Part shown: one piece after another, positions 57,607 to 64,000 of the stretch
Layout of the letters: each line of letters begins with the position of its first letter
How positions within the stretch are numbered: the first letter of the stretch is position 1
Assembly: GCF_003732225.1 (NCBI RefSeq)
Contig: NZ_MOBJ01000011.1
Location: 1 to 64,000 of the forward strand
DNA: 64,000 bases
Direction of reading: 5' to 3'
Source: Pseudomonas brassicacearum
GTDB taxonomy: Bacteria > Pseudomonadota > Gammaproteobacteria > Pseudomonadales > Pseudomonadaceae
Position numbers and translations under genes: made by a program
Notes under the pieces: generated by a model
Database searches by the model: none
Seen by the model: the letters and a program-made list of their open reading frames with translations, nothing else
What the model was told of the DNA's origin: nothing

Positions 57607-58005
57607 CTAAACGACCTGCTGGCTCTTGATCGTCTGTTCCAGCGCCTGGACGCAGCGTTCTTCGGCGGTATCGAGTTCCAGTTTCATCTGTTCGATGTCC
57701 AGCAGTTGCTGCTCGAGCTGTTCACGGCGTTCGGTGATTTTCGCCAGCATGCTGTGCAGCTGTTTCTGATTGCCGCTGGTGGGGTCGTAGAGTTCGATCA
57801 GTTCGCGGCATTCGGCCAGGGAAAAGCCGATGCGCTTGCCACGCAGGATCAGCTTCAGGCTGACTTTGTCGCGTGGCGAATAGATGCGTTCCTGGCCGCG
57901 ACGCTCGGGGCTGAGCAGGCCTTGCTCTTCGTAAAAGCGAATGGCGCGGGTAGTGATGTCGAGCTCGCGGGCGAGGTCGGAAATGCTGTAGGTCTGGCTG
58001 CTCAT
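57607..58005 (-). CDS. liuR: MerR-family regulator LiuR
   Basis: A 132-residue MerR-type regulator: winged helix-turn-helix (YSISDLARELDITTRAIRFYEEQGLLSPERRGQERIYSPRDKVSLKLILRGKRIGFSLAECRELI) and a C-terminal coiled-coil without effector cysteines. Its DNA-binding domain matches LiuR of P. aeruginosa, which represses liu genes until branched-chain acyl-CoAs are present. ATG 58005 gives MSSQTYSISD; an in-frame ATG at 58029 adds eight residues. Its own LiuR box is at 58050-58065. Confidence 0.93.
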   Translation of the reverse strand: MSSQTYSISDLARELDITTRAIRFYEEQGLLSPERRGQERIYSPRDKVSLKLILRGKRIGFSLAECRELIELYDPTSGNQKQLHSMLAKITERREQLEQQLLDIEQMKLELDTAEERCVQALEQTIKSQQVV

Positions 58006-58049
58006 GGGCGCGCTCGAAAAAGAGGTCATGGCGTTAAGCTAATGTCAGG

Positions 58050-58065
58050 TTGACGTGAACGTCAA
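58050..58065. promoter_or_regulatory. LiuR-type box upstream of liuR
   Basis: TTGACGTGAACGTCAA is a palindrome with seven of eight base pairs matching. It is close to the two boxes at liuA and suggests that liuR controls itself. Confidence 0.75.
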
Positions 58066-58072
58066 GGAGGAA

Positions 58073-58152
58073 AAGATCGCAGCCTGCGGCAGCTCCTACA
58101 GGGGATCGTATTCCAACGTGGGAGCCGCCGCAGGCTGCGATCTTTTGATCTT
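58073..58152. repeat. REP doublet upstream of liuR
   Basis: AAGATCGCAGCCTGCGGCAG (58073-58092) with CTCCTACAGG after it, and an inverted, slightly changed copy (GGGAGCCGCCGCAGGCTGCG at 58120-58139 then ATCTTTTGATC). It separates liuR from the 3' end of the LysR gene. Confidence 0.88.
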
Positions 58153-58153
58153 C

Positions 58154-59089
58154 TCAAGCCAACGGCTTATCCAGCTTCTTCTCATGCGCAGTCACTTGCT
58201 GGCACAACTCGATCATCTGCTCGCGCATCCAGCGGTTGGCCGGGTCCTGGTCGGTGCTTTCGTGCCAGTAAAGGTGGGTTTCCACCGGCGGCACATCATT
58301 GACCGGCAGATGGAAGGCGTGCAGGTCATGACGGCGGGCGAAACGTTCCGGCACGGTCATCACCATGTCGGTCTGCTGCAACACCTGGGAGGCCATCAGG
58401 TAATGCTGCGAACGCAGGGCGATCTTGCGCTGGATGCCCATTTTGCCGAGCGCCAGATCGACATAGCCGAGGCCACTGCGACGGCTGGAAATGTGCACAT
58501 GGGTCAGTGACAGGTAGTCGTCGAGGGTGAATTTTTCCTTGCTCGCCAGAGGATGACCCTTACGCATGGCGCACACGTAACGGTCTTCCATCAGCTTGAC
58601 GTGGCGTACTTGCGGGTCGGTGTTGAGCGGTGCATCGACGGCAAAGTCCAGGCGGCCAGCGGCGAGCTCCTTGGTGGTCTCGCGGCGTTTGGACAGAAAA
58701 CTTTCGATGATCACCGTCGGCGCCAGACGTCGCAGGCGCTGGAACAGCGGCGGCAGGATCACCGCTTCGGTGAGGTCGGTCATGCTGATGCGGTAGGTCT
58801 TGACCGCCTGCAACGGGTTGAAAATCCGGCTTTCCTGCACCGATACCCGCAGCAGCGACAGGGCATTGCGCACCGGGCCGATGATGTTTTGCGCCATGGG
58901 CGTCGGCACCATGCCCTGGGCGGTACGCACGAACAACGGGTCGTTGAAGGTCTCGCGCAGGCGGGCCAGAGCGTTCGACACCGCCGGCTGGGTAATGCCG
59001 ACAATCTGCCCGGCGCGAGTCAGGTTGGCTTCGGTGTAGATCGCGTCAAAGACGATGAAAAGGTTGAGGTCGACCTTGCTCAGATTCAT
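58154..59089 (-). CDS. LysR-type regulator (NodD/PecT-like)
   Basis: A 311-residue LysR regulator of the NodD-like subfamily: MNLSKVDLNLFIVFDAIYTEANLTRAGQIVGITQPAVSNALARLRETFNDPLFVRTAQGM. The effector domain begins near residue 95 (YRISMTDLTEAVILPPLF). Divergent from an acyl-CoA dehydrogenase gene 174 bp away, so it may regulate it. Effector unknown. Confidence 0.88.
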   Translation of the reverse strand: MNLSKVDLNLFIVFDAIYTEANLTRAGQIVGITQPAVSNALARLRETFNDPLFVRTAQGMVPTPMAQNIIGPVRNALSLLRVSVQESRIFNPLQAVKTYRISMTDLTEAVILPPLFQRLRRLAPTVIIESFLSKRRETTKELAAGRLDFAVDAPLNTDPQVRHVKLMEDRYVCAMRKGHPLASKEKFTLDDYLSLTHVHISSRRSGLGYVDLALGKMGIQRKIALRSQHYLMASQVLQQTDMVMTVPERFARRHDLHAFHLPVNDVPPVETHLYWHESTDQDPANRWMREQMIELCQQVTAHEKKLDKPLA

Positions 59090-59263
59090 GGCGATTCGCT
59101 CTTGGCTCTTGTTATAGGGAGGGGGCTCGATCAGTCGATCATATATCGGTGATGAATGTTAATACACGCCGAGAATAGGCTAGGTAAATTATCAACGCTG
59201 ATCTAGCATCGATTCATGACCTCAACAACGTCTCCAACACCTCGTCAAAAAAGGTAGCTGCCC

Positions 59264-60493
59264 ATGGATTTCGCTTATTCCCCCAAGGTCCAGGAACTGC
59301 GTGAACGCGTGACTGCGTTCATGGATGCTTACGTTTATCCAGCCGAAGCGGTGTTCGAACGCCAGGTCGCCGAAGGCGATCGCTGGCAGCCGACCGCAAT
59401 CATGGAAGAGCTGAAAAGCAAGGCCAAGGCTGAAGGCTTGTGGAACCTGTTTTTACCGGAGTCCGAACTGGGCGCCGGCCTGACGAACCTGGAATACGCG
59501 CCATTGGCGGAAATCATGGGTCGCTCCTTGCTCGGGCCTGAGCCGTTCAACTGCTCGGCACCGGACACCGGCAACATGGAAGTGCTGGTGCGCTACGCCA
59601 ATGAAGAGCAAAAGCAACGCTGGCTGGAACCTCTGCTGCGCGGCGAGATCCGTTCGGCGTTCGCCATGACCGAGCCGGACGTAGCTTCTTCCGACGCCAC
59701 CAACATGGCCGCCCGTGCGGTGCGCGATGGCGACGAGTGGGTGATCAACGGCAAGAAGTGGTGGACCTCCGGCGCGTGCGATCCACGCTGCAAAATCCTG
59801 ATTTTCATGGGCCTGAGCAACCCCGACGCACCGCGCCACCAGCAGCACTCGATGATTCTGGTGCCGGTGGATACGCCTGGCGTGAAGATCGTCCGTCCGC
59901 TGCCGGTGTTCGGTTACGACGACGCGCCTCACGGTCACGCTGAAGTGCTGTTCGAGAACGTCCGCGTACCTTACGAGAACGTACTGTTGGGTGAGGGCCG
60001 TGGCTTCGAGATTGCCCAGGGGCGCCTTGGCCCAGGCCGGATTCACCATTGCATGCGCTCGATCGGCATGGCGGAGCGGGCACTGGAATTGATGTGCAAG
60101 CGTTCTATCAACCGCACCGCCTTCGGTAAACCGCTGGCGCGCTTGGGCGGCAATATCGACAAGATCGCCGACTCGCGGATGGAAATCGACATGGCGCGGC
60201 TGCTGACCCTCAAAGCCGCCTACATGATGGACAACGTGGGCAATAAAGTGGCGAAAAGCGAAATCGCGCAGATCAAGGTGGTGGCGCCGAACGTCGCCTT
60301 GAAGGTCATCGACCGGGCGATTCAGATCCACGGTGGCGCGGGTGTCTCCAACGATTTCCCGCTGGCCTACATGTACGCCATGCAACGTACGCTGCGCCTG
60401 GCCGATGGCCCGGACGAAGTGCACCGTGCGGCGATCGGCAAGTTCGAAATCGGTAAATACGTGCCGAAAGAAATGCTGCGCAGCGGGCACTAA
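59264..60493 (+). CDS. Acyl-CoA dehydrogenase (ACAD10/11-like)
   Basis: A 409-residue flavoprotein: DFAYSPKVQELRERVTAFMDAYVYPAEAVFERQV start, FAMTEPDVASSDATNMAARAVRDGDEWVINGKKWWTSGACD for FAD binding, and RAIQIHGGAGVSNDFPLAYMYAMQRTLRLADGPDEVHRAAIGKFE. Members of this group oxidise medium or unusual, for example hydroxylated, acyl-CoAs. It is a single gene facing its probable LysR regulator; the exact substrate cannot be told. Confidence 0.9.
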   Translation: MDFAYSPKVQELRERVTAFMDAYVYPAEAVFERQVAEGDRWQPTAIMEELKSKAKAEGLWNLFLPESELGAGLTNLEYAPLAEIMGRSLLGPEPFNCSAPDTGNMEVLVRYANEEQKQRWLEPLLRGEIRSAFAMTEPDVASSDATNMAARAVRDGDEWVINGKKWWTSGACDPRCKILIFMGLSNPDAPRHQQHSMILVPVDTPGVKIVRPLPVFGYDDAPHGHAEVLFENVRVPYENVLLGEGRGFEIAQGRLGPGRIHHCMRSIGMAERALELMCKRSINRTAFGKPLARLGGNIDKIADSRMEIDMARLLTLKAAYMMDNVGNKVAKSEIAQIKVVAPNVALKVIDRAIQIHGGAGVSNDFPLAYMYAMQRTLRLADGPDEVHRAAIGKFEIGKYVPKEMLRSGH

Positions 60494-60580
60494 GTCCTGG
60501 TGCTGTACCTCACCCGCAAACGGCGTGCTGCGCCATTTGCGGGTGATCGCATTTTCCGCTTCCCCCTCAATCGAGCGCGA

Positions 60581-61558
60581 TCAGATCGACAGCGCTTTCA
60601 CCTCGCGGCCAAACCGCTCCCGATACACTGACGGCGGTAGCCCGACCACGCTGCGAAACGCCACGCGGAAACTCTCCACCGAACGGTAACCGCATTGCAA
60701 CGCGATGGACTCGGTGTTGTGGGCACTGCTTTCCAGCAATTCCCGCGCGCGCGCCAGCCGTTGTTGTTGCAGCCAGGATTTGGGCGAGGCACCGGTGGCT
60801 TCGCTGAACCGTCGTAAAAAAGTTCGCTCGCTCATCGCTGCCTGGCTCGCCAGTTCGCGTACGCCCAGCGGTTCATGCAGGCGTTCGCGTGCCCACTGCA
60901 TGACTCGCGACAGATCACTGCGTGGCGTGCGACTGACGGGGGCGGGAATGAACTGTGCCTGGCCGCCGGTGCGTTGCGGCGACATCACCAGTCGGCGTGC
61001 CACCGAGTTGGCGACTTGAGTGCCGAAGTCCCGCGCCACCAAATGCAGGCACGCATCAATACCCGCGGCACTCCCGGCGGAGGTGATCACCTGGCCCGCG
61101 TCGACGTACAGCACGTCGGGGTCGACCAGAATGTTCGGGAAGCGCTCGGCCAGTTCCTCGGTATAACGCCAGTGTGTCGTTGCGCTCAGCCCGTCGAGCA
61201 GCCCCGTGGCCGCGAGTACAAATACCCCGGAGCAGATCGACAGCAGCCGCGCGCCTCGGGCATGGGCCTGGCGCAGAGCGATAAGCAGCGCTTGCGGCAC
61301 CGGCTCGCTGCGGCTGCGCCAACCGGGGATGATGATGGTCCGCGCGGTTTCCAGCAGCTCCATGCCGCCGTCGGCCAATACCTGAATACCGCCCATGGCG
61401 CGCATCGGTCCCTGATCGACGCCGACGATCCGGTGTTCGTACCAGGGAAAATCGAACTCCGGCCGCGCCAGCCCGAAGATCTCCACGGCAATCCCGAACT
61501 CGAAGGTGCAGAGACCGTCGTAGGCCAGAACCGCGACTAATCCGGGTTCAGTGTGCAT
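60581..61558 (-). CDS. ftrA: GlxA/FtrA-family transcriptional regulator
   Basis: A 325-residue regulator: DJ-1/PfpI-like class I amidotransferase-fold sensor (residues 1-180, LVAVLAYDGLCTFEFGIAVEIFG, nucleophile-elbow LLSICSGVFVLAATGLLDG) and a C-terminal AraC-type double HTH (LASQAAMSERTFLRRFSEATGASPKSWLQQQRLARARELLESS, YRSVESFRVAFRSVVGLPPSVYRERFG). FtrA members control a neighbouring rhodanese or similar gene; the divergent rhodanese gene here fits. ATG 61558 begins MHTEPGLVAVL. Confidence 0.9.
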   Translation of the reverse strand: MHTEPGLVAVLAYDGLCTFEFGIAVEIFGLARPEFDFPWYEHRIVGVDQGPMRAMGGIQVLADGGMELLETARTIIIPGWRSRSEPVPQALLIALRQAHARGARLLSICSGVFVLAATGLLDGLSATTHWRYTEELAERFPNILVDPDVLYVDAGQVITSAGSAAGIDACLHLVARDFGTQVANSVARRLVMSPQRTGGQAQFIPAPVSRTPRSDLSRVMQWARERLHEPLGVRELASQAAMSERTFLRRFSEATGASPKSWLQQQRLARARELLESSAHNTESIALQCGYRSVESFRVAFRSVVGLPPSVYRERFGREVKALSI

Positions 61559-61658
61559 TTGGCGGAAAGTTCCCAGTGAGTGTCTTGTGCGCCACTGTAG
61601 CGGTATCGGCGAATTGGATACAGTCCTCTCACGCCCACAAACGCTTTGGAGAACACCC

Positions 61659-62093
61659 ATGACCAGTCTGGTTCGCGAAATTCCTGCTGCCCCATCCGCC
61701 GTTGCCCTGATGCACTTCAGCAACCGTCTGACCTTTGAAACCGACTGTTCCGACGTATTTGGCAGTCAGCAGGCCGGTGATGTGGACTTCGTTCTGGTGG
61801 ATGTGCGTGGTCCACTGGCTTTCGAGCGTGGTCATGTGCCGGGCGCGATCAACATTCCTGGGCGCTTGATCAGCGCTGAGGTACTGGCGGCTTACCCGAA
61901 AACCACGCTGTTTGTGGTGTATTGCGCCGGTCCGCATTGCAACGGCGCGAACAAGGCTGCGGTGAAGCTCGCGGCGCTGGAATACCCGGTCAAGGAAATG
62001 ATCGGTGGAGTGACCGGATGGCTGGATGAAGGCTTTGAGTTGAGCCGTGCGGTTGAACGGCCTGTCAGTGCCGCAATCGGATGCGAGTGCTGA
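61659..62093 (+). CDS. Rhodanese-like sulfurtransferase, partner of FtrA
   Basis: A 144-residue single-domain rhodanese: FVLVDVRGPLAFERGHVPGAINIPGR, and the active-site loop FVVYCAGPHCNGANKAAVKL with Cys as persulfide acceptor. An N-terminal extension of about 35 residues precedes the domain. ATG 61659 was chosen because GGAG precedes it; an in-frame ATG at 61551 would overlap the regulator. It ends in CEC. The divergent FtrA regulator supports a linked role in sulfur or thiol stress. Confidence 0.88.
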   Translation: MTSLVREIPAAPSAVALMHFSNRLTFETDCSDVFGSQQAGDVDFVLVDVRGPLAFERGHVPGAINIPGRLISAEVLAAYPKTTLFVVYCAGPHCNGANKAAVKLAALEYPVKEMIGGVTGWLDEGFELSRAVERPVSAAIGCEC

Positions 62094-62107
62094 GCCTTTG
62101 ATGCCCC

Positions 62108-62270
62108 CGTAGCAGCTGTCGAGCCCGCGAGGCTGCGTTCGGCTCGGTCCGTGCTCGGGCGAAGCAGTCGTTGAATCAGGCAATGCGCTCATCCAGGCAA
62201 ACCGCGAGTTCAGGATTTACGAGGACTTCGTCCTCGAACGCAGCCTCGCGGGCTCGACAGCTGCTACGGG
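62108..62270. repeat. Palindromic repeat element, copy B (163 bp)
   Basis: CGTAGCAGCTGTCGAGCCCG at the left and the inverted CGGGCTCGACAGCTGCTACG at the right, arms over 30 bp with the adjoining CGAGGCTGCGTTCG / CGAACGCAGCCTCG. The middle contains GCGAAGCAGTCGTTGAATCA, CAGGCAAACCG and GAGGACTTCGTCCTCGAACG, shared with copy A at 29.5 kb. Its right end supplies the TAG stop of the next gene. Confidence 0.9.
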
Positions 62271-62911
62271 TTTTTTGCGTGCCACTCATCCAGCGTCGCT
62301 TGCAACCAGTCGAACACCTGGCGGTAAGCGGCGCTGTCGTCCTGATCCCGGGGCAGGGGCGACTCTTCGCCAAAGTGGGCGTTGAGTAGCGCTACTGACT
62401 CGGCGTTCCATTCCGGATGAAACTGCAATCCCACGTGGGTCGAGCCCACTGCGTACATCTGTTGCTCACACAAGGCGCTGCTGGCCAGCAATTGCGCATC
62501 TGGCGGCAGATCAATCGCATCCTCATGCCATTCCATTACGTTCAGTGCGTGTCCGTTGGCGAACGTAACCTGGGTCCAGCCGGTTTCGGTCCGGGCCATT
62601 CGCCGCACCTTCCCACCCAGGCTCAACGCCAGCAACTGTGCGCCCAGGCAAATCGCGAACACCGGTGCACCCTGCGCGAGGCTGGCGGCCAGCCACCGAC
62701 GTTCCTCGGCCAGCCACTCGGGACCTGCGTTGGCTTCATAGGGCCCGCCCAGAATGATCACTGGCGCAGCGCCTGCGGGTGGAAGCTGACCAAGGTCAGC
62801 GCGAAACACCTTAAGCGTCAGCCCCCGGGACTCGGCCCAATCGTCAATCGCACCCGGACCTTCGGCGGGGTGGTGCTGGATCAGGTTCAACGAAGTCGAA
62901 TGCTCGGGCAT
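62264..62911 (-). CDS. Class I glutamine amidotransferase domain protein (GuaA-like)
   Basis: A 215-residue class I glutamine amidotransferase. The nucleophile Cys is in VFAICLGAQLLALSLGG, and the His-x-Glu pair is in GLQFHPEWNAESV. It is a stand-alone domain resembling the GMP synthase-like proteins that hydrolyse glutamine or glutamate conjugates; no synthetase partner is near. The TAG stop at 62264-62266 lies in the right arm of the repeat element, so the C-terminus (EWHAKNP) is set by that insertion. Confidence 0.85.
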   Translation of the reverse strand: MPEHSTSLNLIQHHPAEGPGAIDDWAESRGLTLKVFRADLGQLPPAGAAPVIILGGPYEANAGPEWLAEERRWLAASLAQGAPVFAICLGAQLLALSLGGKVRRMARTETGWTQVTFANGHALNVMEWHEDAIDLPPDAQLLASSALCEQQMYAVGSTHVGLQFHPEWNAESVALLNAHFGEESPLPRDQDDSAAYRQVFDWLQATLDEWHAKNP

Positions 62912-63109
62912 GGCGCTGCTCTCTGGTGGAGGGGGGACGGTCGGTCTTTTCCGTCGGATCGTGCGGCATCTTGACGGAAAACCAGGCGTTTCTGAAGGTC
63001 ACTGCACCGCGCTGGCGCAGGTAATTACCGGGTGAAATACCTTGATTACTTTTTTATAACTATTTGTCGCATAAACACAATTCGCGTCCCGAGTGCAGCT
63101 CTAGGCTGC
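62912..63109. other. Intergenic region before the AotJ remnant
   Basis: No gene was recognised. An AT-rich segment (CTTTTTTATAACTATTTGTC at about 63048-63067) could be the old promoter region of the binding-protein gene whose 3' end follows. Confidence 0.4.
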
Positions 63110-63379
63110 CGTACCTCGGGCCGCCTCGATGCGATGCTGGCTGACTCGGTCAACCTCGACGACGGCTTCCTGAAAACCGACGCCGGCAAAGGCTTCGCGT
63201 TCGTCGGCCCGGAATACGAAGACGCCAAGTACTTCGGCGGTGGTGCCGGTATTGCGGTGCGCAAAGGCGATAAAGAGCTGGCGGACAAATTCAACACCGC
63301 CATCAACGAAATTCGCGCCAACGGCAAGTGCAAGCAAGTGCAGGACAAGTACTTCAAGTTCGACGTTTACGGCAAGTAA
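63110..63379 (+). pseudogene. 3' remnant of an AotJ-like amino-acid binding-protein gene
   Basis: From SGRLDAMLADSVNLDD to the end (KCKQVQDKYFKFDVYGK) the frame matches the last 85-90 residues of periplasmic lysine/arginine/ornithine-binding proteins such as AotJ, including GPEYEDAKYFGGGAGIAVRKGD. The N-terminal two-thirds, signal peptide and ligand pocket are absent. The open frame upstream to ATG 63032 has no homology. It is a deletion remnant. In P. aeruginosa aotJ is followed by aotQ, aotM and then the gene found here at 63567, so the two permease genes are missing too. Confidence 0.85.
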
Positions 63380-63392
63380 TTTCACTGTTCAA

Positions 63393-63432
63393 ACAGGTGG
63401 CTACCGTTGATGCGGTGGCCACCTTTTTTATG
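63393..63432 (+). terminator. Terminator after the remnant
   Basis: AGGTGGCTACCG and CGGTGGCCACCT form a 12-bp stem with one mismatch around TTGATG, followed by TTTTTT. It is the intact terminator of the former binding-protein gene. Confidence 0.85.
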
Positions 63433-63463
63433 CACCTTTGATTTACCCTGCCTGACACATTTT

Positions 63464-63545
63464 CTGTAGGAGCTGCCGCAGGCTGCGATCCTTTGAATTG
63501 AAAAGATCGTCCGAACGCGGCCCGAGCCTGCGGCAGCGCCTACGA
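63464..63545. repeat. REP doublet, diverged
   Basis: TAGGAGCTGCCGCAGGCTGC (63464-63486) and an inverted, less conserved copy (GAGCCTGCGGCAGCGCCTAC, 63525-63543) flank about 35 bp containing GATCCTTTGAATTGAAAAGATC. It precedes the desuccinylase-family gene. Confidence 0.82.
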
Positions 63546-63566
63546 GGTTCAACACAGGAGCCTGCC

Positions 63567-64000
63567 ATGCAACGTATCGACCATCAATTGCCCTGGAGCC
63601 ACCTCGGCACCGAGCGCAGCCTCAGTGTGTTTCGTTTTGGCGCGGGTTCGCGCAAGGTCTACATACAGGCCAGCCTGCACGCCGATGAGCTGCCGGGCAT
63701 GCGCACGGCCTGGGAGCTGAAAAAGCGTCTCACCGAACTCGAAGCCCAGGGTCAGCTCAAGGGCGTTATCGAGCTGGTGCCGGTGGCCAATCCGATTGGC
63801 CTTGACCAGCATCTGCAAAGTGCCCACATGGGCCGTTTCGAGCTGGGCAGCGGGAAGAATTTCAACCGGGCTTTCTACGAACTCAGCGGGCCGGTGGGTG
63901 AGTTGATCGGTTCGCAGTTGGGTAGCGACGCCGACGCTAACATTGCGTTGATCCGTAAGACCATGGGCCAGGTTCTCGATCGGTTGCCAGCACCTGCTTC
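63567..64000 (+). CDS. Succinylglutamate desuccinylase/aspartoacylase-family protein, 3' end outside the window
   Basis: The first 144 residues are visible: MQRIDHQLPWSHLGTERSLS, then VYIQASLHADELPGMRTAWELKKRL with the zinc pair His-x-x-Glu, and VPVANPIGLDQHL. AGGAG at 63556-63560 fixes ATG 63567. It matches the M14-like gene between aotM and aotP in P. aeruginosa (PA0891 region). The frame is open to the window edge. Likely a zinc-dependent deacylase acting on an N-acyl amino acid, by family. Confidence 0.85.
   Translation, partial: MQRIDHQLPWSHLGTERSLSVFRFGAGSRKVYIQASLHADELPGMRTAWELKKRLTELEAQGQLKGVIELVPVANPIGLDQHLQSAHMGRFELGSGKNFNRAFYELSGPVGELIGSQLGSDADANIALIRKTMGQVLDRLPAPA

Noticed and set aside
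63032..63379. A complete 115-residue protein starting at ATG 63032
   Set aside because: Only the part after about 63110 resembles binding proteins; there is no signal peptide and no ribosome site, so a pseudogene remnant fits better.

Overview
The window is chromosomal DNA from a fluorescent Pseudomonas (P. fluorescens group). The evidence is gene order and content: folD–tRNA cluster–tig–clpP–clpX–lon–hupB–tRNA-Asp–ppiD, a complete liu (leucine/isoprenoid catabolism) cluster with its MerR regulator, the pseudomonad sRNAs PrrF and CrcY, and several families of pseudomonad REP palindromes scattered between genes. Assignments rest on reading the sequence and on recalled family knowledge; no database search was run.

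Layout. 0-9 kb: sstT amino-acid transporter, MFS exporter, nhaR, small lipoprotein, terC, a C39-like lipoprotein that has lost its catalytic residues, pbpG, folD and a three-tRNA cluster (Arg-His-Leu). 9-18 kb: the protein quality-control block tig, clpP, clpX, lon (with a sigma-32-like promoter), hupB, tRNA-Asp (with an odd T arm) and ppiD. 18-29 kb: a DUF2242 lipoprotein, AraC regulator plus nitrilase-fold protein, fadH, a D-cysteine desulfhydrase/ACC deaminase homologue, cytochrome b561, and phnX-phnW (2-aminoethylphosphonate degradation) with a divergent LysR regulator.

29-34 kb is the most accessory-looking stretch. It holds a DUF6124 gene preceded by an elaborate nested RNA-like fold, a 150-bp palindromic repeat element that recurs at 62.1 kb, an orphan VgrG with an unusual C-terminus, a YebC-family protein, and a leucine-rich-repeat protein kinase. 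34-41 kb is a seven-gene Csu-type archaic chaperone-usher pilus operon. 40.7-43.8 kb is an ECF sigma/anti-sigma pair facing a catalase-like peroxidase and a cytochrome b561, with two matching ECF promoters back to back. 43.8-48.5 kb has an MFS exporter with HxlR regulator, an M14 carboxypeptidase, PrrF under a Fur box, a second DUF6124 gene and a LexA/PrtR-like regulator whose self-cleavage residues are replaced.

48.5-58 kb is the liuABCD operon, a divergent acyl-CoA synthetase, CrcY under a sigma-54 promoter, HMG-CoA lyase and liuR; palindromic LiuR-type boxes lie upstream of liuA and liuR. 58-64 kb carries a LysR/acyl-CoA dehydrogenase pair, an FtrA-type regulator facing a rhodanese, a class I glutamine amidotransferase, a 3' remnant of an AotJ-like binding-protein gene, and the start of a succinylglutamate desuccinylase-family gene cut by the window edge.

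Best candidates for something undescribed: the structured leader at 29.15-29.40 kb, the orphan VgrG C-terminus, and three proteins that keep a hydrolase or protease fold but lack its catalytic residues (5.4, 20.4 and 47.8 kb).
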